Assembly: GCF_004193775.1 (NCBI RefSeq)
Contig: NC_041009.1
Coordinates: 46,927,534-46,991,533, forward strand
Length of the DNA: 64,000 nucleotides
Direction: 5' to 3'
From: Glycine soja
Lineage: Eukaryota; Streptophyta; Magnoliopsida; Fabales; Fabaceae
Of this stretch, positions 47,718 through 61,716 are shown piece after piece (the stretch's first letter is position 1; every line of letters begins with the position of its first letter). A program made the translations under genes and the position numbers. The notes beneath the pieces were generated by a model. That model was not told the origin of the DNA. It was given only the letters and a program-made list of their open reading frames with translations, and made no database searches.

Positions 47718-50349
47718 CTAGTGGAGTACTGGGACCCACTCGTACCGTCCAGGCAGAGGTACGTCATTGACAATGTCGAAATTGTACCTGCAAAACACAG
47801 ACAATTTATACATAAGCACATTACATAATTACATTATTAATTAGGAAGAAATTCAAATAAAAATACCCCTTATGTTTAAAACAAAAAAAAAAGGGACTTG
47901 TGGAATATAAGACTATAAAAGAGTACATACTTGTCCATAAATATTGTTTGTTGCTGCTTCTCAGCATAAGCAAAGAACTCCTCCATCTCATAAGCCGTTG
48001 GAATATTTCTTTGTACGTGTTCATGGATTATTTGGCGAGTCCTTGGCCTTGTGGTTGAACCAGGGGTATGAATGGCATTTGAGTCCCTTATTAAACTACA
48101 AGGGGTGCCTTCCCTGGTGCTCCTGTTATTAAACCACAATAAAATTTTAATGAACATATATATAAGCTTATAAAAATTATAAAAAATAAAAATAGCAGTT
48201 ATATATAAATACAAATAATGCTGACTTGTTATGAAAAGTTTCTACATCAGAAGTTGCATGCTAACCGCTGACAGCAAAATAAGTGAGAGAAGAAACAGAT
48301 CATTTTTTCCTCCCACAATCTCCAACTACAACTCAGTGTAGTAGAACTAGAGACAAATTTTGCTACTATAAAAAAGTAACTGCCATTTAATGGGACAAGT
48401 TCTGACTCAGTGGGCTCATGCACTAAAAAAATACAAATAAAGAGACGGCCAAATCTTTCTCACTTCACCGCAAACCCAAATAGGAATCCAAAAAAACATC
48501 AATCTGAAAACTAGGCCCCATGTACATGACACCTCATTGCTAACATGAGTCATAAGACTTATGGCTGCTCCTATTACTAAAATCCATTTTTTTCAACTTG
48601 ACCATTTACGGAGGAGTGCTAAGCTTCAAGGTCATGCAGGTTTCTTGCAGATCAAAAGTAAACAAGGACAATCAAGGGTAAATGCATTTTGGATTCAAGA
48701 CAGAAACATTTCTAATTACAAAAATTTTAAGTTCATAAAAAAATTGAGAGAAATGGACTAAAAATAACAAAGGGCCTCGAATTATATCTGTACGAAAATT
48801 GTCCAATCACAAAATTTGTCAACAACTGGATCTGCAGAAGGACAATTAATGCACATCAATTCACTCAATTTGGACTTGGAGATGTTCTTCCTTTTTTTGA
48901 ACCAAGTTACAAAACTTGTTTAACATTTAGTTGGTTCTATTTACTTGAAAAATCATCAACTCTCTACGTTATTGGTTATAACCCATTTATATAAAATGAT
49001 AACTACAGAAAATAGGATTTTCTAATAGAAATTTATAAATTATGTCTGACATGCAAAGATTAATACCACAGAAAAATACAAGTTGCAGTAAATAACTATC
49101 CTGAGGGCATGCAAGGTGCGGAACCTATCACAAGTCACACACAAGTCACAAATCTGAGCAACCCTTTGTACCAACAGAGCTTTATCACAGTACACAGATT
49201 TGACAGAGTGAGAAATCAAAACAAATCACATGAAAGTTAAAACACATAATAACCAAAAAGTTAAGGGACTAAGACCTCACGAGGTTTAACAACAACGGTT
49301 AGTAATGACACCAACAATAGAAAAAGCATGAGAATCAAAAGAGCGGTGACTTTCAAGAGAGAGTCATGATAATAAAACCCTTTCCCTTCCACAACCTCAC
49401 ATGACTCTCACTCCACTGAAAAATGCAACAATTTTAGCAAAACACAAACAATCACAAGAAAGTAAAAACGCATAAACAGAAGAAATTCAGAAACTAAAAT
49501 AAACAATTCAAATGAAAAGAAAATAACATAAAAAAATAAAACAAACTTATGGAAATTCTCAAAATCATTGCAACACTGGAATGCAACAACAAAAAGTTGA
49601 CTAAAATTCTATTCAATATTAACCTTTAGCCCCTCCTCCTTGAAAATATGTCATTATGTGATTTTTATTATGAACCATTTCATAAAAAGAGAAAAGAAAG
49701 AGAATTTAGTTGATAGGGACTAAATAAAAATTGCCCTGTTTACAGAAATTAAAAATATATTAAACCCAAAAAAAAAATCAGTCCATACATATGCATGAAG
49801 CGAGAACAAACAGGGCTTACCGTAAAGCCCTAAATAATCGGCAAATAACCCCATAAAATGGTTAATTTAAACAAAAAATAATAAAAATAAGAGAAACACA
49901 GACGAAGGGTGAAAGGAATAAAAACACATGAAAAAATACAAATAAAAAATAACTAAGAGCAGAGAAATTGAAGAAAGGGAATTATGTATATAATATATTA
50001 TATACCTTTCTTCTCTGGGCTCGGCGTCTAAGAAATTCTCGCCGAAAGAGCATTCGGTGTTGTTGTCGTCTTCGAAAGATGCAAGCTTTTGGGCGTTGGC
50101 GAGGCGGAAATTGGCGGCGGTTTCGGCGGAGGAGCGGCGGGGATTTTCCGGCGGGGTAGGGGGGAGCTTGAGGAGGCGGCGGCTGCGGAGCTGGAGGTAG
50201 GCGGAGGGGTCCGGGGAGGTGGTGTTGTTCTGGAGAGCGAGGGTCTTGGCGCGGGTGCGGACGCCGAGGTGGGAGTGCGGCGGCGGAGCCTCCATGATCA
50301 CGGCGGCGACGTCGCCGGCGATTTTGGACTTCTTCATGTACTTGCCCAT
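47718..50349 (-). CDS. Cyclin-dependent kinase inhibitor, KRP/ICK family
   Basis: Three exons on the minus strand, 50349-50006, 48122-47931 and 47787-47718, join to 201 residues, normal for the family. The start [15 protein letters not shown] is the conserved N-terminal motif of one KRP subgroup, followed by [11 protein letters not shown] and a Ser/Pro/Arg-rich low-complexity middle. The end holds the CDK/cyclin-binding box: [19 protein letters not shown], then [22 protein letters not shown]. KRPs bind CDKA-cyclin D complexes in the nucleus and restrain the cell cycle and endoreduplication. Intron 1 is 1.88 kb. Exon 1 is GC-rich compared with everything around it. A donor at GAGAAGAAAG|GTATAT ends exon 1; reading past it gives only intronic sequence. 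Confidence 0.95.
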
Positions 50350-50439
50350 GTAAGGGTTTTGCAGGAATCGAAAAGAAAGAAATTAGAAAAAGAGAGGGAA
50401 AGGAAAGAGGGGTTTTTAGAGGGAGTGAGAATTTAGGTG

Positions 50440-53400
50440 TGGGGAATGGAAAGGAAAGGAAAGGGAAGGAGTTTTATTAGGGTTCTTGGATTGGGGTTTT
50501 AGCCAGTACAGTACAGCTGCAGTACTATTGTGTCACTCTTTCTCTTTCTTTTTCTGTCTTTGCCTCGTGTGTTTATTTTTAATTTTACTGTAATAATATT
50601 TTTTTGCATTTCGAGACTTCAGTAAGTATTTAAAGGAGGCATTTTTTTTCCGTTAAGATTTTGAAAATAAATACGAACATGATGATGATGTATCTTTCAT
50701 TAATAAAAGAATTTTTTTTTGTAACTTACGATTTTGGCTATTTTAATACTTTTTTTTATGCTTTCTAAAAGTTCTTAAATTTAAAAATTGTACTTCTTTT
50801 TTAAGGATACTGAAAATCTTAATATTAAATATTTTTAATGGTTTTGTCCTAAAACTTCATTATATACACTCGAAATTAGTATTTTCACTCTATTTTCTGA
50901 TATTTGAGCCATTTTTATTTCATGTATATAGAATACTGTATATATTTGCTAATTATAAGTAAATGGTTAATTAAATGAGTGAATTAAATAACATAAAGTG
51001 ATTTGATTTATTTAAAACATGTAGTTTTATTTGATCTTGAGTTTTTTTTACAGCGATCTTTAGTTTTTTTTTTCAGCGATCTTTAGATTCTTATAATTAT
51101 TAAAAAAATAATTAAATATAAAAATTATGAATTTAATGTTCTTATAATAAGTTTAATGATAAAATGTATTGAATGACTATCTAAAACTACTTATATTGTT
51201 ACATAACCTATTTTTTTTAAAAAAAAATATATTCTCACTTCATATATGATCATATCTGAAAATTATAAAGGGGTCTATAAAGGGTTTAAGTCACTTAATT
51301 GAATATAGTGTGTGAAATATTTAAAATTTTATATTTAACTTTGATTCCTAAGTATAGAAAAAAAAATCATTACATGCAAATTGATTGAATGTATAGAACG
51401 TCTATGTAAAAATAAAATAAAAAATAAAAGTCCATGCATATAACGTATTATGTTAAATAAATAAATAAAAGATATGTAAAGTTGGCCTTATTTTTGGGTA
51501 TCGAAAGTTGGTTAATTTTGAATGCATTTTACCAGAGTGCTTTATTCGACCTTAAAATTTGTATTTTGGGTCACACTTTTGAACTCTCTTTTCCTTCAGT
51601 TACAAACAAAAAGTGTATCCCATTCTTTTTATAAGTTCAATAAGTATTGCCTTTTTCAACTTTTAATAATTATTTTCTGAAGCTCTTTTTTCTTTAGTGA
51701 AGCCCGTGCTAGTTCTAGTTTTTGACAACTTTTTTTATATACATTCTTGTATCTTGTTAATTCGTCACATATATCTTATCTGTGTATTTCACAAATATAT
51801 TTATTTTCAACCTATTTCAAATTAATGATCTTAATTTAGATCGTAAAAATTATCTTAATATAACAAAAGAGTTTAACTCAGTTCATTAAACAAAATATAC
51901 GAGTATTATAACTTCTTTAATGTCATAATTAATTTTTATAAATAAAAAATTATATTTATATGCACCAATATATATTGGTGTATCCAAAATCACTAGATAT
52001 ATAATATTTACCTTTTGTAATAGGAAAATGATTCTCTACATTTTAAATAATTTCTATAAAAAAATTCTTGAATCATTTGTTTGATCCTTCCCTACCAATC
52101 ATAAGAAAATATAAAATTTATATAAAAAAGCAGCAATACATCACATTAATAGTAATTTCATTTTTTCTCATACGACATGGAATCGGCTGGTCTTTGGAAA
52201 TGCATGCTAAAACAATGCAAAAACATGAGTATCATTAATAATTCCTACACAATCTTTTTCAAAATAAAAAAGAAATAAATTATTAATCATATCTTAATAG
52301 TGTTTTTTTTTTCTCATTCAACACTCTTACACACTCACTTTTTTTCCTTCCATTTCTTTTATCACCATTTATCATAGGCTTACAAATTAACTAGCGTAAT
52401 TTCATAAGGCCTGTCCTGACCTGCTTACTTATTAAAAAGGTCAAATTTAAACTTTTTAGAAAGATTTATTAAGTAAAAAGTCCAAGTTTCAGATTTTAAA
52501 ATATAAATCCCAGTAGGCTTGATAGGCCAACTTGTTCAATCACACCTTTTTTATTTGAAGTTTTTTTTTATTCTTTTAGAGGTTTCTTGTGGGATAATAG
52601 TAGAAAGGTATTTTTAATTTCATTTTTATGCATTGTTGATTAATGACCTGAAGGTGTGTTTGGAAGGGAGGGGTGAAAAAGAATGAAAGTGTAAGAATGA
52701 AAAGAGATGCAATAGAGTTTAAAGTAGAGTGGTTAGGCAGAAATAAAACGTAAAAAGGATGAAAGTTTTAAATTAAAGTAATTTGATAGGGAAAAAAAAA
52801 CAAGGAGGGATAACCAACCATGCATATTTTTGCATAATCAATTATGCTAGTGTTGAAAGTGTGAGAGAGAATCATGCAACTCTCTCCTGTCTCTTTTGTC
52901 ACTCTCATCTCTTTTCGTTATTATCATATGTACGTCTTCTTCTCTTTCTATTTTTATCTCATTTCTTCTTAATTTGGAATGAAAGTTACTACCCATGGGA
53001 CTCACATATTTTTCAAATATTTCACCTGTAATTAACCTCCACCAAACATACAAAATCAATTCCTTTCACCTCAAATCTACTCAATTAACTTTCAGCTCAC
53101 ATTCACCTCCTTAAACCAAATATTTCCTTGAGTGATTTTAATAAAAGTATTATAGTTTGGGTTATTAAAGATTTTTATTTTATAACAAATTTAATTTAAA
53201 TTTATAATTATATTTAAGGCTTGTTTGTACCTACAAATATATCATTTTTTTCTTCTAATCACATGTATTTTTTTTCATTTTCATCCTTGTAATTTTTTAT
53301 TTTTTCTCTATATCTTTTTCTTTTTTAGTCTCTCTGACCTTACGATGATGTGGCTCTGCTAATGTGGCGTTGCACAAATTAGAAAAATAAAATTTAAATT

Positions 53401-54290
53401 ACAAGGATTATAAATGAAAAATGTTAAATTATATGAACTAAAATTATATTTAAGTAAATAATATAATATTAACTATCAATATTTGGGGTTAATAATAAGA
53501 CCAATAAAAATAAATTAAACATTTATTTTAGTAACTTTAGTATTATAGTAAATTAAATAATCCATTTAAGCAATAGACTGTACATATATGCTTCAAGAAA
53601 GGTAATGGTTTTGAGGGTTGAAAATTTGAAATTTTCAAATGACAGATTTGTTATTTTAGTAACTTAGCGATTGCGAATTTGGAGAAAATGTCAACAACTC
53701 AACTCAAGAGTTCAATTCCCAATGGATATGTTTATCTTTTACGCCAGAGAGTTTAATTTGGACATAATGTTTCCTCCCCTACTCAAATGTCACGAGAGGT
53801 TCTTTAGCTAGCTCGCTTGTCTCTCCGAATGTGCAATTCCTTTGCCATTGTCAAGCTAGTGATGGAAGCCTCGTACTTAACTAAGAGCATGCATGGGAAT
53901 TTATTGTAAATTTATGTTTGAGGTTAAAATAATTTTGTCCATAACTTAGAACTCTTATTTGTATATTCATTTTATTTTTATTTATTAAATTTGTATTAGA
54001 ATATGTGTCATTACATTTCCATAACATTTTAAAGTGCAAATTAAATATGTAAAAAGTTGTTGGAAATGGGAAAGTCAAATATGAGGGAATACTACTCTAA
54101 TCATCCCAGTCTTGTACTCGAGGATATTACTCTGATTTTGTTCCCTGTCATGTTGGATGATTCATAGGCCAAGATGTTTCACAAGTCATTCTGATTTACT
54201 ATAAAATCTATCAAAGCTTGTACCCTTTAAACCAGATACCAAACTCAGACAATACGGCAAATAAGACTACAATTCTACCAACAAAATCTG
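50440..54290. other. Long intergenic region, no gene seen
   Basis: KRP leader and promoter to about 50.6 kb, then AT-rich DNA. Items noted: CAGCGATCTTTAG repeated directly at about 51052 and 51078; a non-coding repeat with AGGCCTGTCCTGACCTGC at 52405-52540; a possible fold-back at 53210-53460; and a longer TGTTTGG...CCAAA-type repeat at about 52650-53125. No open frame looks coding. Confidence 0.4.
53210..53460. mobile_element. Possible palindromic MITE
   Basis: TTTTTCATTTTCATCCTTGTAATTT on the left (near 53272) pairs with AAATTACAAGGATTATAAATG on the right (near 53394), with further weak pairing outward; the centre carries GATGATGTGGC and TAATGTGGCG. Ends not defined. Confidence 0.45.
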
Positions 54291-54295
54291 ACTTG

Positions 54296-57200
54296 CACTA
54301 CTAGAAAGAATAAATATAATATCGTTACGTTCATATTGGTTTTTTCAAAAACCGATCCTAACAAAAATGTGGTAACATATTTGTAAATAACACAAAATTG
54401 TTAAAGTTGATTTTTGAAAAAATTAATGTTAACAAAATTAAGTTAACTTTGATTTTTTAAAAAAATCGACATTGTATTTCTTAAATTAAATTTGTCTTCT
54501 CCTTTTCTTGGGTTCACTCTGAACCATCTCTCACCCTAATCTCTCACTCTTGTGCTCTCGTTCTCACTCTCACTCTCACTTTTATGCACTCTCTGTGATA
54601 GCGTGGTGACACATGTCATCTCTCACTTTCGCGCTCTCGTTATCACTCTCAGGCTCTCTTCACGGCAGCGCGACGGCCTGTTATCTCTTACTCTCAAGAT
54701 CTCGTTCTTGCTCTCACTCACAACTCTACTTGCTCTCGCTCTTGTTCTCAGTCACAAAAGTTTAGTCTTCTATAAATGCTTGGTTTTGATGGTGATGGTA
54801 ACCGAGAAGCTAGGGTTGGTTCCTTCTATTATCTAAATTTATAGTGCATTGCTAACCAAAAAATTCTTGTTAATGTGCGTATTGCTTTTGAATTAGGAGA
54901 CTTTGTCACTCTTGCTAATATGTGTATCTTACTATCTTTCGAGTTTGGGTTTTGACTGTATTTGTGTGCAAATTAAGTGAGTTTAACCTTGGTTCTATGA
55001 ATGATATACCTTACCTCTAGTCATGTTAAAACACAACCTAAGTGTAGATTATCTAAGCCCTAAGTTCTACATATTAATACATTGTGCAAGTTATGCAACA
55101 TAGGTACTTATATGTGTTGCTGAAAACATGTTACACTTTTTCCCTGTGATATGAGTTGCATTTTAATTGGCATAGATGTTGGTTTTTAATGTCCTTTAGT
55201 ATTGTTGTTGGCTTGTGTGTCCTCTTTGGGATGCAATTGATCACATGCCATTTTGATTTTTGTATATTTTTTTATGATTTATATAGTGTATGCTTGTGTG
55301 GTATGAATGTCTTTCATGGTCTTTTTTTGTTATGAATGTTTTTATAAGTTGTCTTATATGATTAATGACTATTACTTTATAATATAATTTATTTTATGTT
55401 TACTTGCTTTTTTAATTTCGATTGCATAACTTAATTAATATAGTTTTGAGCTAAGTTTAATTAATGTTGTTTTTAACAGGCACATGGCTACACCATCCAC
55501 ACCCAGCTCCCATCCTCCTCCTTCTGAGTTAGCAACACCTTCGTCATCTACATCGAACAAGACAAGAAAAACAACACGGCTAAGATCATTGGCTAACAAA
55601 CTAGTTGGGGCGAAGAAACCAGTGATTCATGTGGATCCTGTCACTGGGAAAGTCGATGGTCCCCACAGAAAGAAATTAAGAACGTATTTAGGGATCGTCG
55701 CTCGAGACAAGGTGGATGTTATAATTGATAATTGGAAACAAGTCCCTATAGCTCGAAGGATTTGATCTAGAAGAATATTCACGTATTTCAATTAAATGTT
55801 GAATGTTGTTGTAATTGGTTGTACTAAAAATTGTAAATTGCAATTGAATAACTATTTATTGTATCGCAAGCTAAATTTGATATTCTTGAAGCATATGATT
55901 TGAGGACGAAGAAAAAAAATACTTTAAACCGTATAAGAATGATAGAGGCAATTCAAGTCAGATTTGACCTCCAAATGAGCTTTGACAGATGAAAAGGAGG
56001 GAAAGGATGACAAAATATGTGAAAAGTACGACATAATCAAAGAGAAGTGAAACCAGTTTTGTTAGAGCCATAAAGACCCTTCATCGGAGGTTAGTTGATT
56101 TTTATTCTTTTTTGAACTTCATATTTACGCATTATTGTCAAGCATATTAACTTAGCCTAATGTGTAATTGTTATAGGATGTTCAAAAGAAGGCACAGGCC
56201 ATCCAGAAACAAAACATTGCCCCTCACGTGTTGTTTCGTGGAGGTTGTGATTTTTAGAAGAAAAGTTGATAGAGGACAATAAAAAGAAACGATTGGAGGA
56301 AGCAGCCCAATCCGGGAGCACTAACACAATTATTGATCCTCCATCGCCCGTTAGATGACACGTGAAGTGGAAGATGGCTCGCACGAAAAAATCTTGTCAA
56401 ATGACGTTTGAGGCAACAAAGGAAATTGCAGATGGATGTAAGTGATTTTTTTTATGTCAGTGGTCATTTGCTATCATAATAATAGGTTGTAAACCAAATT
56501 TGTTTCATCTGTTGATTGTAGGATTCCCTGGAAGAGCAAGACTCATAGGAAATCTTTGTCGTCCATGGACGTTAGGATGTATTGACTGTTATCATTGGGC
56601 GACCAGAGCACCCTAGTCGTGTCCGTGTTGTTGGAGCTGATGTCACGATCAAACAATACTTTGGACCGACTTCAAGGAGCTCTTGCACGTCTACATCCAT
56701 GGCTCCCGAAGACGTAGAGTAACTAACACAAAAAATAAGGACCAGTTGGAGGAGTCAATCATTGAAAAAGTGACTCGACAATTAATGTTGTCCTTTAGTC
56801 AGATGCAATCACAAGGACTCACTCTTCCTCCTGAGCTTGAGGCTAGTCCTTCTACTCCTCATGTCAGCACAAAGGGAAGTTGTATCGATCCCTCGGGGTA
56901 AGACCCAGACACGGGTGACTCAGAGAAATGTGGGTTGTATGTCAATGACAATCCACCCTACCTAGTTGCCCTTGGAAGAGTTTTTGAGGGGTCGACCACT
57001 GTTCACAATGTCCCTTTGGGCAATGATCAAGTGAAGGTCAGTGTTGAGGAAGTTTGAGATGTTGATACTCACATTCCTGTACCCACTCAAGAGGTTCAGT
57101 TATTAAGGCAAACACTTAACACCTTCATTGCTTGGCCGACACATCTTGTACAGTCTTTTCCAAAATAGGTATTTTCATTTTGTTATTATTTAAAAAGGAT

Positions 57201-58698
57201 TTGTTACAAATAAAATGTTGACTGTCATTTACTTATGTTTATTAATTGTGTAAGATAAACAGAGAGCTAAGAGACTAGCGAAACCTGTAGATAGTTTGAA
57301 TCCTAATGTTGATCCCCTATACTTGATGATGTTGACCATCCTGCAGCTTTTCCCCTTGCAGGTGTTGTGGGATACTACCGTGTTTGGGGTGTATAATGAT
57401 AAATTCCCCTTGTACACAAAGCATGAAGATCTTTCTGAAGTAGCACATAGTGAAAAATGTCTCAGCATCTCTATTATACAATTATAGATTTTGTAACTCA
57501 CTTAACATTATTGTATATTAGCTAACTGATTATTTTAAATTCATACATAATTTACTTTATTTTAACAACAATAGGAATATGACTGAGGCAAGTATGCGAG
57601 CGGGAAATGCCTCTATGTATGGATTCCTCGAGCCACAATCCATACAGAGATCTAGACAATCACAATTTGAATCAAAAGATTATATTAAGAAATGAATGCA
57701 GGATTCACAAAGAGATGTCTACCTAAGAGCCTACTTGAATGAGTAAGTAAAATTGAACAAATCAATTTAAATAATGTATGTACTATAATAACTTAATATT
57801 CTCCAATTCAGTGCACATTGACAAATGGTCGTTATATATCCTAAAGACAATGTTGTCATCTGGTTTTGTTTCTTGCATAATAGGCTCGACAACTACTTAA
57901 AATGAATTATTAATAGGTCAGTTGTATTTTGTAATACATTTACTTTATCATTAGTATTTGACATCAATATTTTAATTGTACAATATGCATGCATGTTTCT
58001 CTCAGTGCTTTGAAGGGATTCAACGATAGTCAAGGAAGTAAATTTAAGGCTACTGTTAGATGGATTGTAGTTAAAGTAAATCATTTAAATAATGTTTGAT
58101 GCCTTAAAAATTAAATTTTATTACTCTCTACACTAATTTTTTATTAACTTTGAATATCTAAATATGATATTCAATGTAGTGTAATAAGAGAAAAAGGAAG
58201 TATTGAGTTCGGGTACTACGTAATGCATTGGATGTCAAGGATAGTCTTAAGAAGTTTCAAAGATAATTAGGAAACGATAATTATTTACTTCAAAACTAAT
58301 TTGTTTTGTTATAATTGTTATTATTTATATTTATTAACTTATGTTTTATTATATCATGTAGTATTTTACTGATCCAAGACGATTGGAACTAGAGAGAATG
58401 AAAGCAATTCGCATTCAATGAACAAGATATTATCTAAAAGTAAAAAATGAAATACCAAATGTTTAAGTAATTTTACAATTATAGAGTTATGTTAATTTAG
58501 ATAAGGTTACAAATGTCTTCTAAGACGATTCTTAGTAAAAAACCGTCTAAGAAAAATACATTTTTTAAGATGATTTTTTACATAATCGTTGTCGTTAGTC
58601 AACACTTTCAACGTCGTTGGATTCAAAGATGATTGACGATTTCATAACCGTCTTTAAATATACATTAGAACCATCTTTAAATGTCGCTTTTGTAGTAG
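54296..58698 (+). mobile_element. CACTA (En/Spm) transposon, decayed
   Basis: The left end is CACTACTAGAAAG at 54296. The right end is less clear: sequence rich in AAGACGATT/ACCGTCTTTAAA subterminal words (58520-58690) leads to TTTTGTAGTAG at about 58698, an imperfect partner of CACTAC. The interior carries a broken transposon protein. The left subterminal sequence uses different words (GGTTTTTCAAAAACCG), so the two ends may not belong to one original element. No convincing 3-bp target duplication is seen. Confidence 0.7.
55484..58440 (+). pseudogene. CACTA-encoded protein with transposase_24-type region and Ulp1-like protease domain, dead
   Basis: 55484-55765 is open from ATG: a Ser/Pro-rich start, then VIHVDPVTGKVDGPHRKKLR and TYLGIVARDKVDVIIDNW. 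Further pieces follow in order: RQFKSDLTSK (near 55950), KKAQAIQKQNIAPHVLFRGG (56190), VLTVIIGRPEHPSRVRVVGA with TIKQYFGP (56580), and NPPYLVALGRVFEG (56950). The last third is Ulp1/C48-like: DPLYLMMLTI and TTVFGVYNDKFPLYTKHEDL, MRAGNASMYGFLEPQSIQRS, AH-QMVVIYPKDNVVIWFCFL, and EFGYYVMHWMSR. The C48 catalytic Cys (family ECGYY) is Phe here. Several Trp or Arg codons are TGA, and there is a frameshift near 58190. Such Ulp1-like domains are known passengers of plant transposons. Confidence 0.8.
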
Positions 58699-59526
58699 AC
58701 TGAAAAAATAAAAGGCTAAGTTATAATAGAAAAGCTAAAGGCCAAATGAGATAGCACAAGATATATGGCCAAAGAAAACAAGAAGCTAGCTAGCAAGAAA
58801 CCATTAGTTTTCTTTCATAGAAGATTGAACAATATAATTAATATCAACAGGTAACACAAAGCAAAGGTGACATTGCGGAATTCTTGACAACCATTGAAGT
58901 TCCATGCAGTAGAAAACCTTTTGCAGACTTGAACTTCCAGAACCTTAACAAAGGTCTCTAGAGGAAAGACAAGATAGAAGTTGATGAAGAATTAATTATC
59001 CCGAATGATTAAAGCTTAATTAAGAGGAGGTGGACGTTCTAATCGATAAGATAAAGTTCACCCAAACTATGACTCTAGAAGCCATCAACAACGTAGGTGG
59101 CTTTCAGTTTAGTTATGGTTCTGTACGTTTGGTCCTCCTACGTACGCATGTAACCAGAGCCTCTAAAAAAAGCTAATGTAACTAAACAAAGCGAAGGACT
59201 CCAAATTCTTGATTTCATATTGTCCAAATAGCATAGTCTTCTGACGTTTGTAATTGCAAACTATTAAAGACTCAATCCTTATATATTAATTATTTGTGCG
59301 ATTCACTTGCCCTAAAGCACATTTGCATGTGCATTAGTTAGCTAATTAATATTTTCTTAATATTTTAAATATTAATAAAGTATAATTAATTTAAAATAAT
59401 TAAAAATAGAAATTGTGAGATAAACTGTATATATATATATATATATATATGTCAGTTTGTATACATTATATGAAATTTTTTATCATTCTATATATTTAAT
59501 AATAAAATTTGCAAATAAATAGATTC

Positions 59527-59565
<39 letters not shown>

Positions 59566-61240
59566 TTCAATAAATATATTATATTTAATAAATAGAATAA
59601 TTTATTTATATTTATATGAAACATGAGAAATTTTATTATATTGTTTTAATCTTGGATAAAAATTATTTAAAAGGTATCGAAAGTAGTGAACGTAATCTGG
59701 CACTAACTCGCTATACATAGATCCAACCAATAAACTAACGTAGGGTGCAGATAGAGAAAGAAAGATGGAATCCGAAGAAAAAGAGGAATGGCGCGAAAAG
59801 AGCATCGATGTGGTTTTGGTGCGCGCGCGAGGGCCAACACATGGATTTTCGTGAAAACAGAAAGAAAAGTTGAAAGCATGGTGTGAGTGAGATTGGATTC
59901 AGGTGTACTCAGCATTCAGCAATGACCTAATTCGCACATCTCTTCAATATCTCTGCCCTCGGGACTAGCGCACATTAACCAAAACACTCAACAATATATT
60001 TTTTAAGTCTCAAGCCCTCAATATATATTTTTTAAGTCTTGCTAATCTTTCTTTTTTTTCAAATAAAATCTTGTTAATCTATGTTCTTAGATGAAATATT
60101 AATTATGTTTCCTTTGATTGGAAGAAAGAAAACTAAAAGAGAGAAAAAATTTAAAATTTGAATTAAAAATAAAATAAAATAAATGAAATTTAAATTTTTA
60201 TTCTTATAAGTTGGCTTTTCTCCAACTTTCTATTTTATCTTAAGTAAACAAAAGAAAATGTTTTGTTATTCACATTTTCTTTTCTTTTTTTTCGTGTCAT
60301 TTTCTCTTGAAACAAATAGGGTAAAAGTTTAAACAAAAAATATTGTATTTTATTTCCTCTTCTATTTCAATTTTTCATTTTCTAGTTCCTTTAGTTCGGA
60401 CCAAAATTAAGAAAAATCAAATTTTAAAAAATTAAAAATAAAAAAAAATCTTACAAAGATAAAAACTAATAAAGAATCAAATTTATAACTACTAAAAAAA
60501 TTATAGGAACAAAAATTAAAAAAACACAAATTTATATAGATTAAATTCATATTTAACTCTATTTTCCTTATGCTACTTTTATTTGTTTATTAATTTGTAA
60601 ATCTATATAAAGATTATAATACAAGTATAAGGAGTCGGATGCTATAAAGCCAGATGATTGATGCAGTGTTATAAGATATTCACATGAATGAGAATAACTT
60701 ATTTAGTGAAAAAATCATATTTAATTTTTATAGTATACAAAATTCTCTTAGACCAAATCAAAGTCACATAGTACGAGCAAAATAATTTATAATCTAACAA
60801 GTTAAAAGACATCCGTGATCTTAAAAAAAAAAAAAGAAGCGTATCCTATAAACCAATAGTGAAAAACAAACAATATCACGGTTTTCTTTTTTACTACATA
60901 TTATAGCTTCACTTGGGTGCTTTTACTTTTATTCCTCCATACAGGCAAACGCATATCTTCACCTCCAAGTATGCGGGCCAGCTTCCAAAAGTAAGCAATC
61001 AAACTAATTAAGGAGATTAAATTCCTCTCTTTCTCTGCTTCCAACTGATCCGGCAATGATGATTTTCTTTTCCCAAGTCCCTTCTCTTCTCAACATGCAA
61101 TGCCTTGCATGTCCCACACCACAATTCATCCATCTTACTCCCTCACTGTAGATGTCATGGAAGCAGAATCATAGGCAAAAAGGGTGGCGTGGAAACAGGT
61201 GATGATATATAACACAAACGGTGGTTGGCAGTGAAGTAAC

Positions 61241-61400
61241 TAGAGCTACCATTGTCTTCCCGTCCATATTATCACTAGTATGTAGTAATATTCATGATCA
61301 GTTAGAATAAAATTGCCTCAGTCTATATATAAAAAAAAGAGTCACCATTGTCTTTCCCGTCCATAATATTTGGTTAGAATAGAATTGTCTCAATATTGGC
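61241..61400. repeat. Two diverged direct copies of a CCATTGTCTT(T)CCCGTCCAT block
   Basis: 61248-61325 and 61345-61395 share the start (CCATTGTCTT.CCCGTCCATA) and the end (GTTAGAATA.AATTG.CTCA); the second copy lacks about 25 internal bases. Confidence 0.6.
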
Positions 61401-61579
61401 AATTTTTTTATCATCTTTCTAAAAAAAAAGAGAAGAAACATAAGAAACTTGAATTTGAGACAGCTATTCAAAATCTTAGTAAAAAAAAATAGGATTTATT
61501 ATTTCATGTATGTTTTTCATGAAAAAATACCAAAGAAAGTGGAGCTTAATTAGTCCATCCCAAAAAAGAGTCACCATTG

Positions 61580-61716
61580 TGGTGCTCCTAATAAAAAATT
61601 ACATTGATTTCTTTATGCTCCAAATCAAAAAGAGTCATTCTCAAATGATGCTCTTAATAAAAAAAAATTATATTGATTTCTTTATGCTCCAAATCAAAAA
61701 GAGTCATTCTCAAATG
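61580..61716. repeat. Tandem duplication of about 68 bases
   Basis: The unit from GTGCTCCTAATAAAAAATTA through AAAAAGAGTCATTCTCAAAT is followed directly by a second copy with a few changes. Confidence 0.85.

Noticed and set aside
50089..50436. 115-codon Gly-rich plus-strand frame opposite KRP exon 1
   Set aside because: Artefact of GC-rich antisense sequence; the minus-strand KRP exon is clearly the real one.
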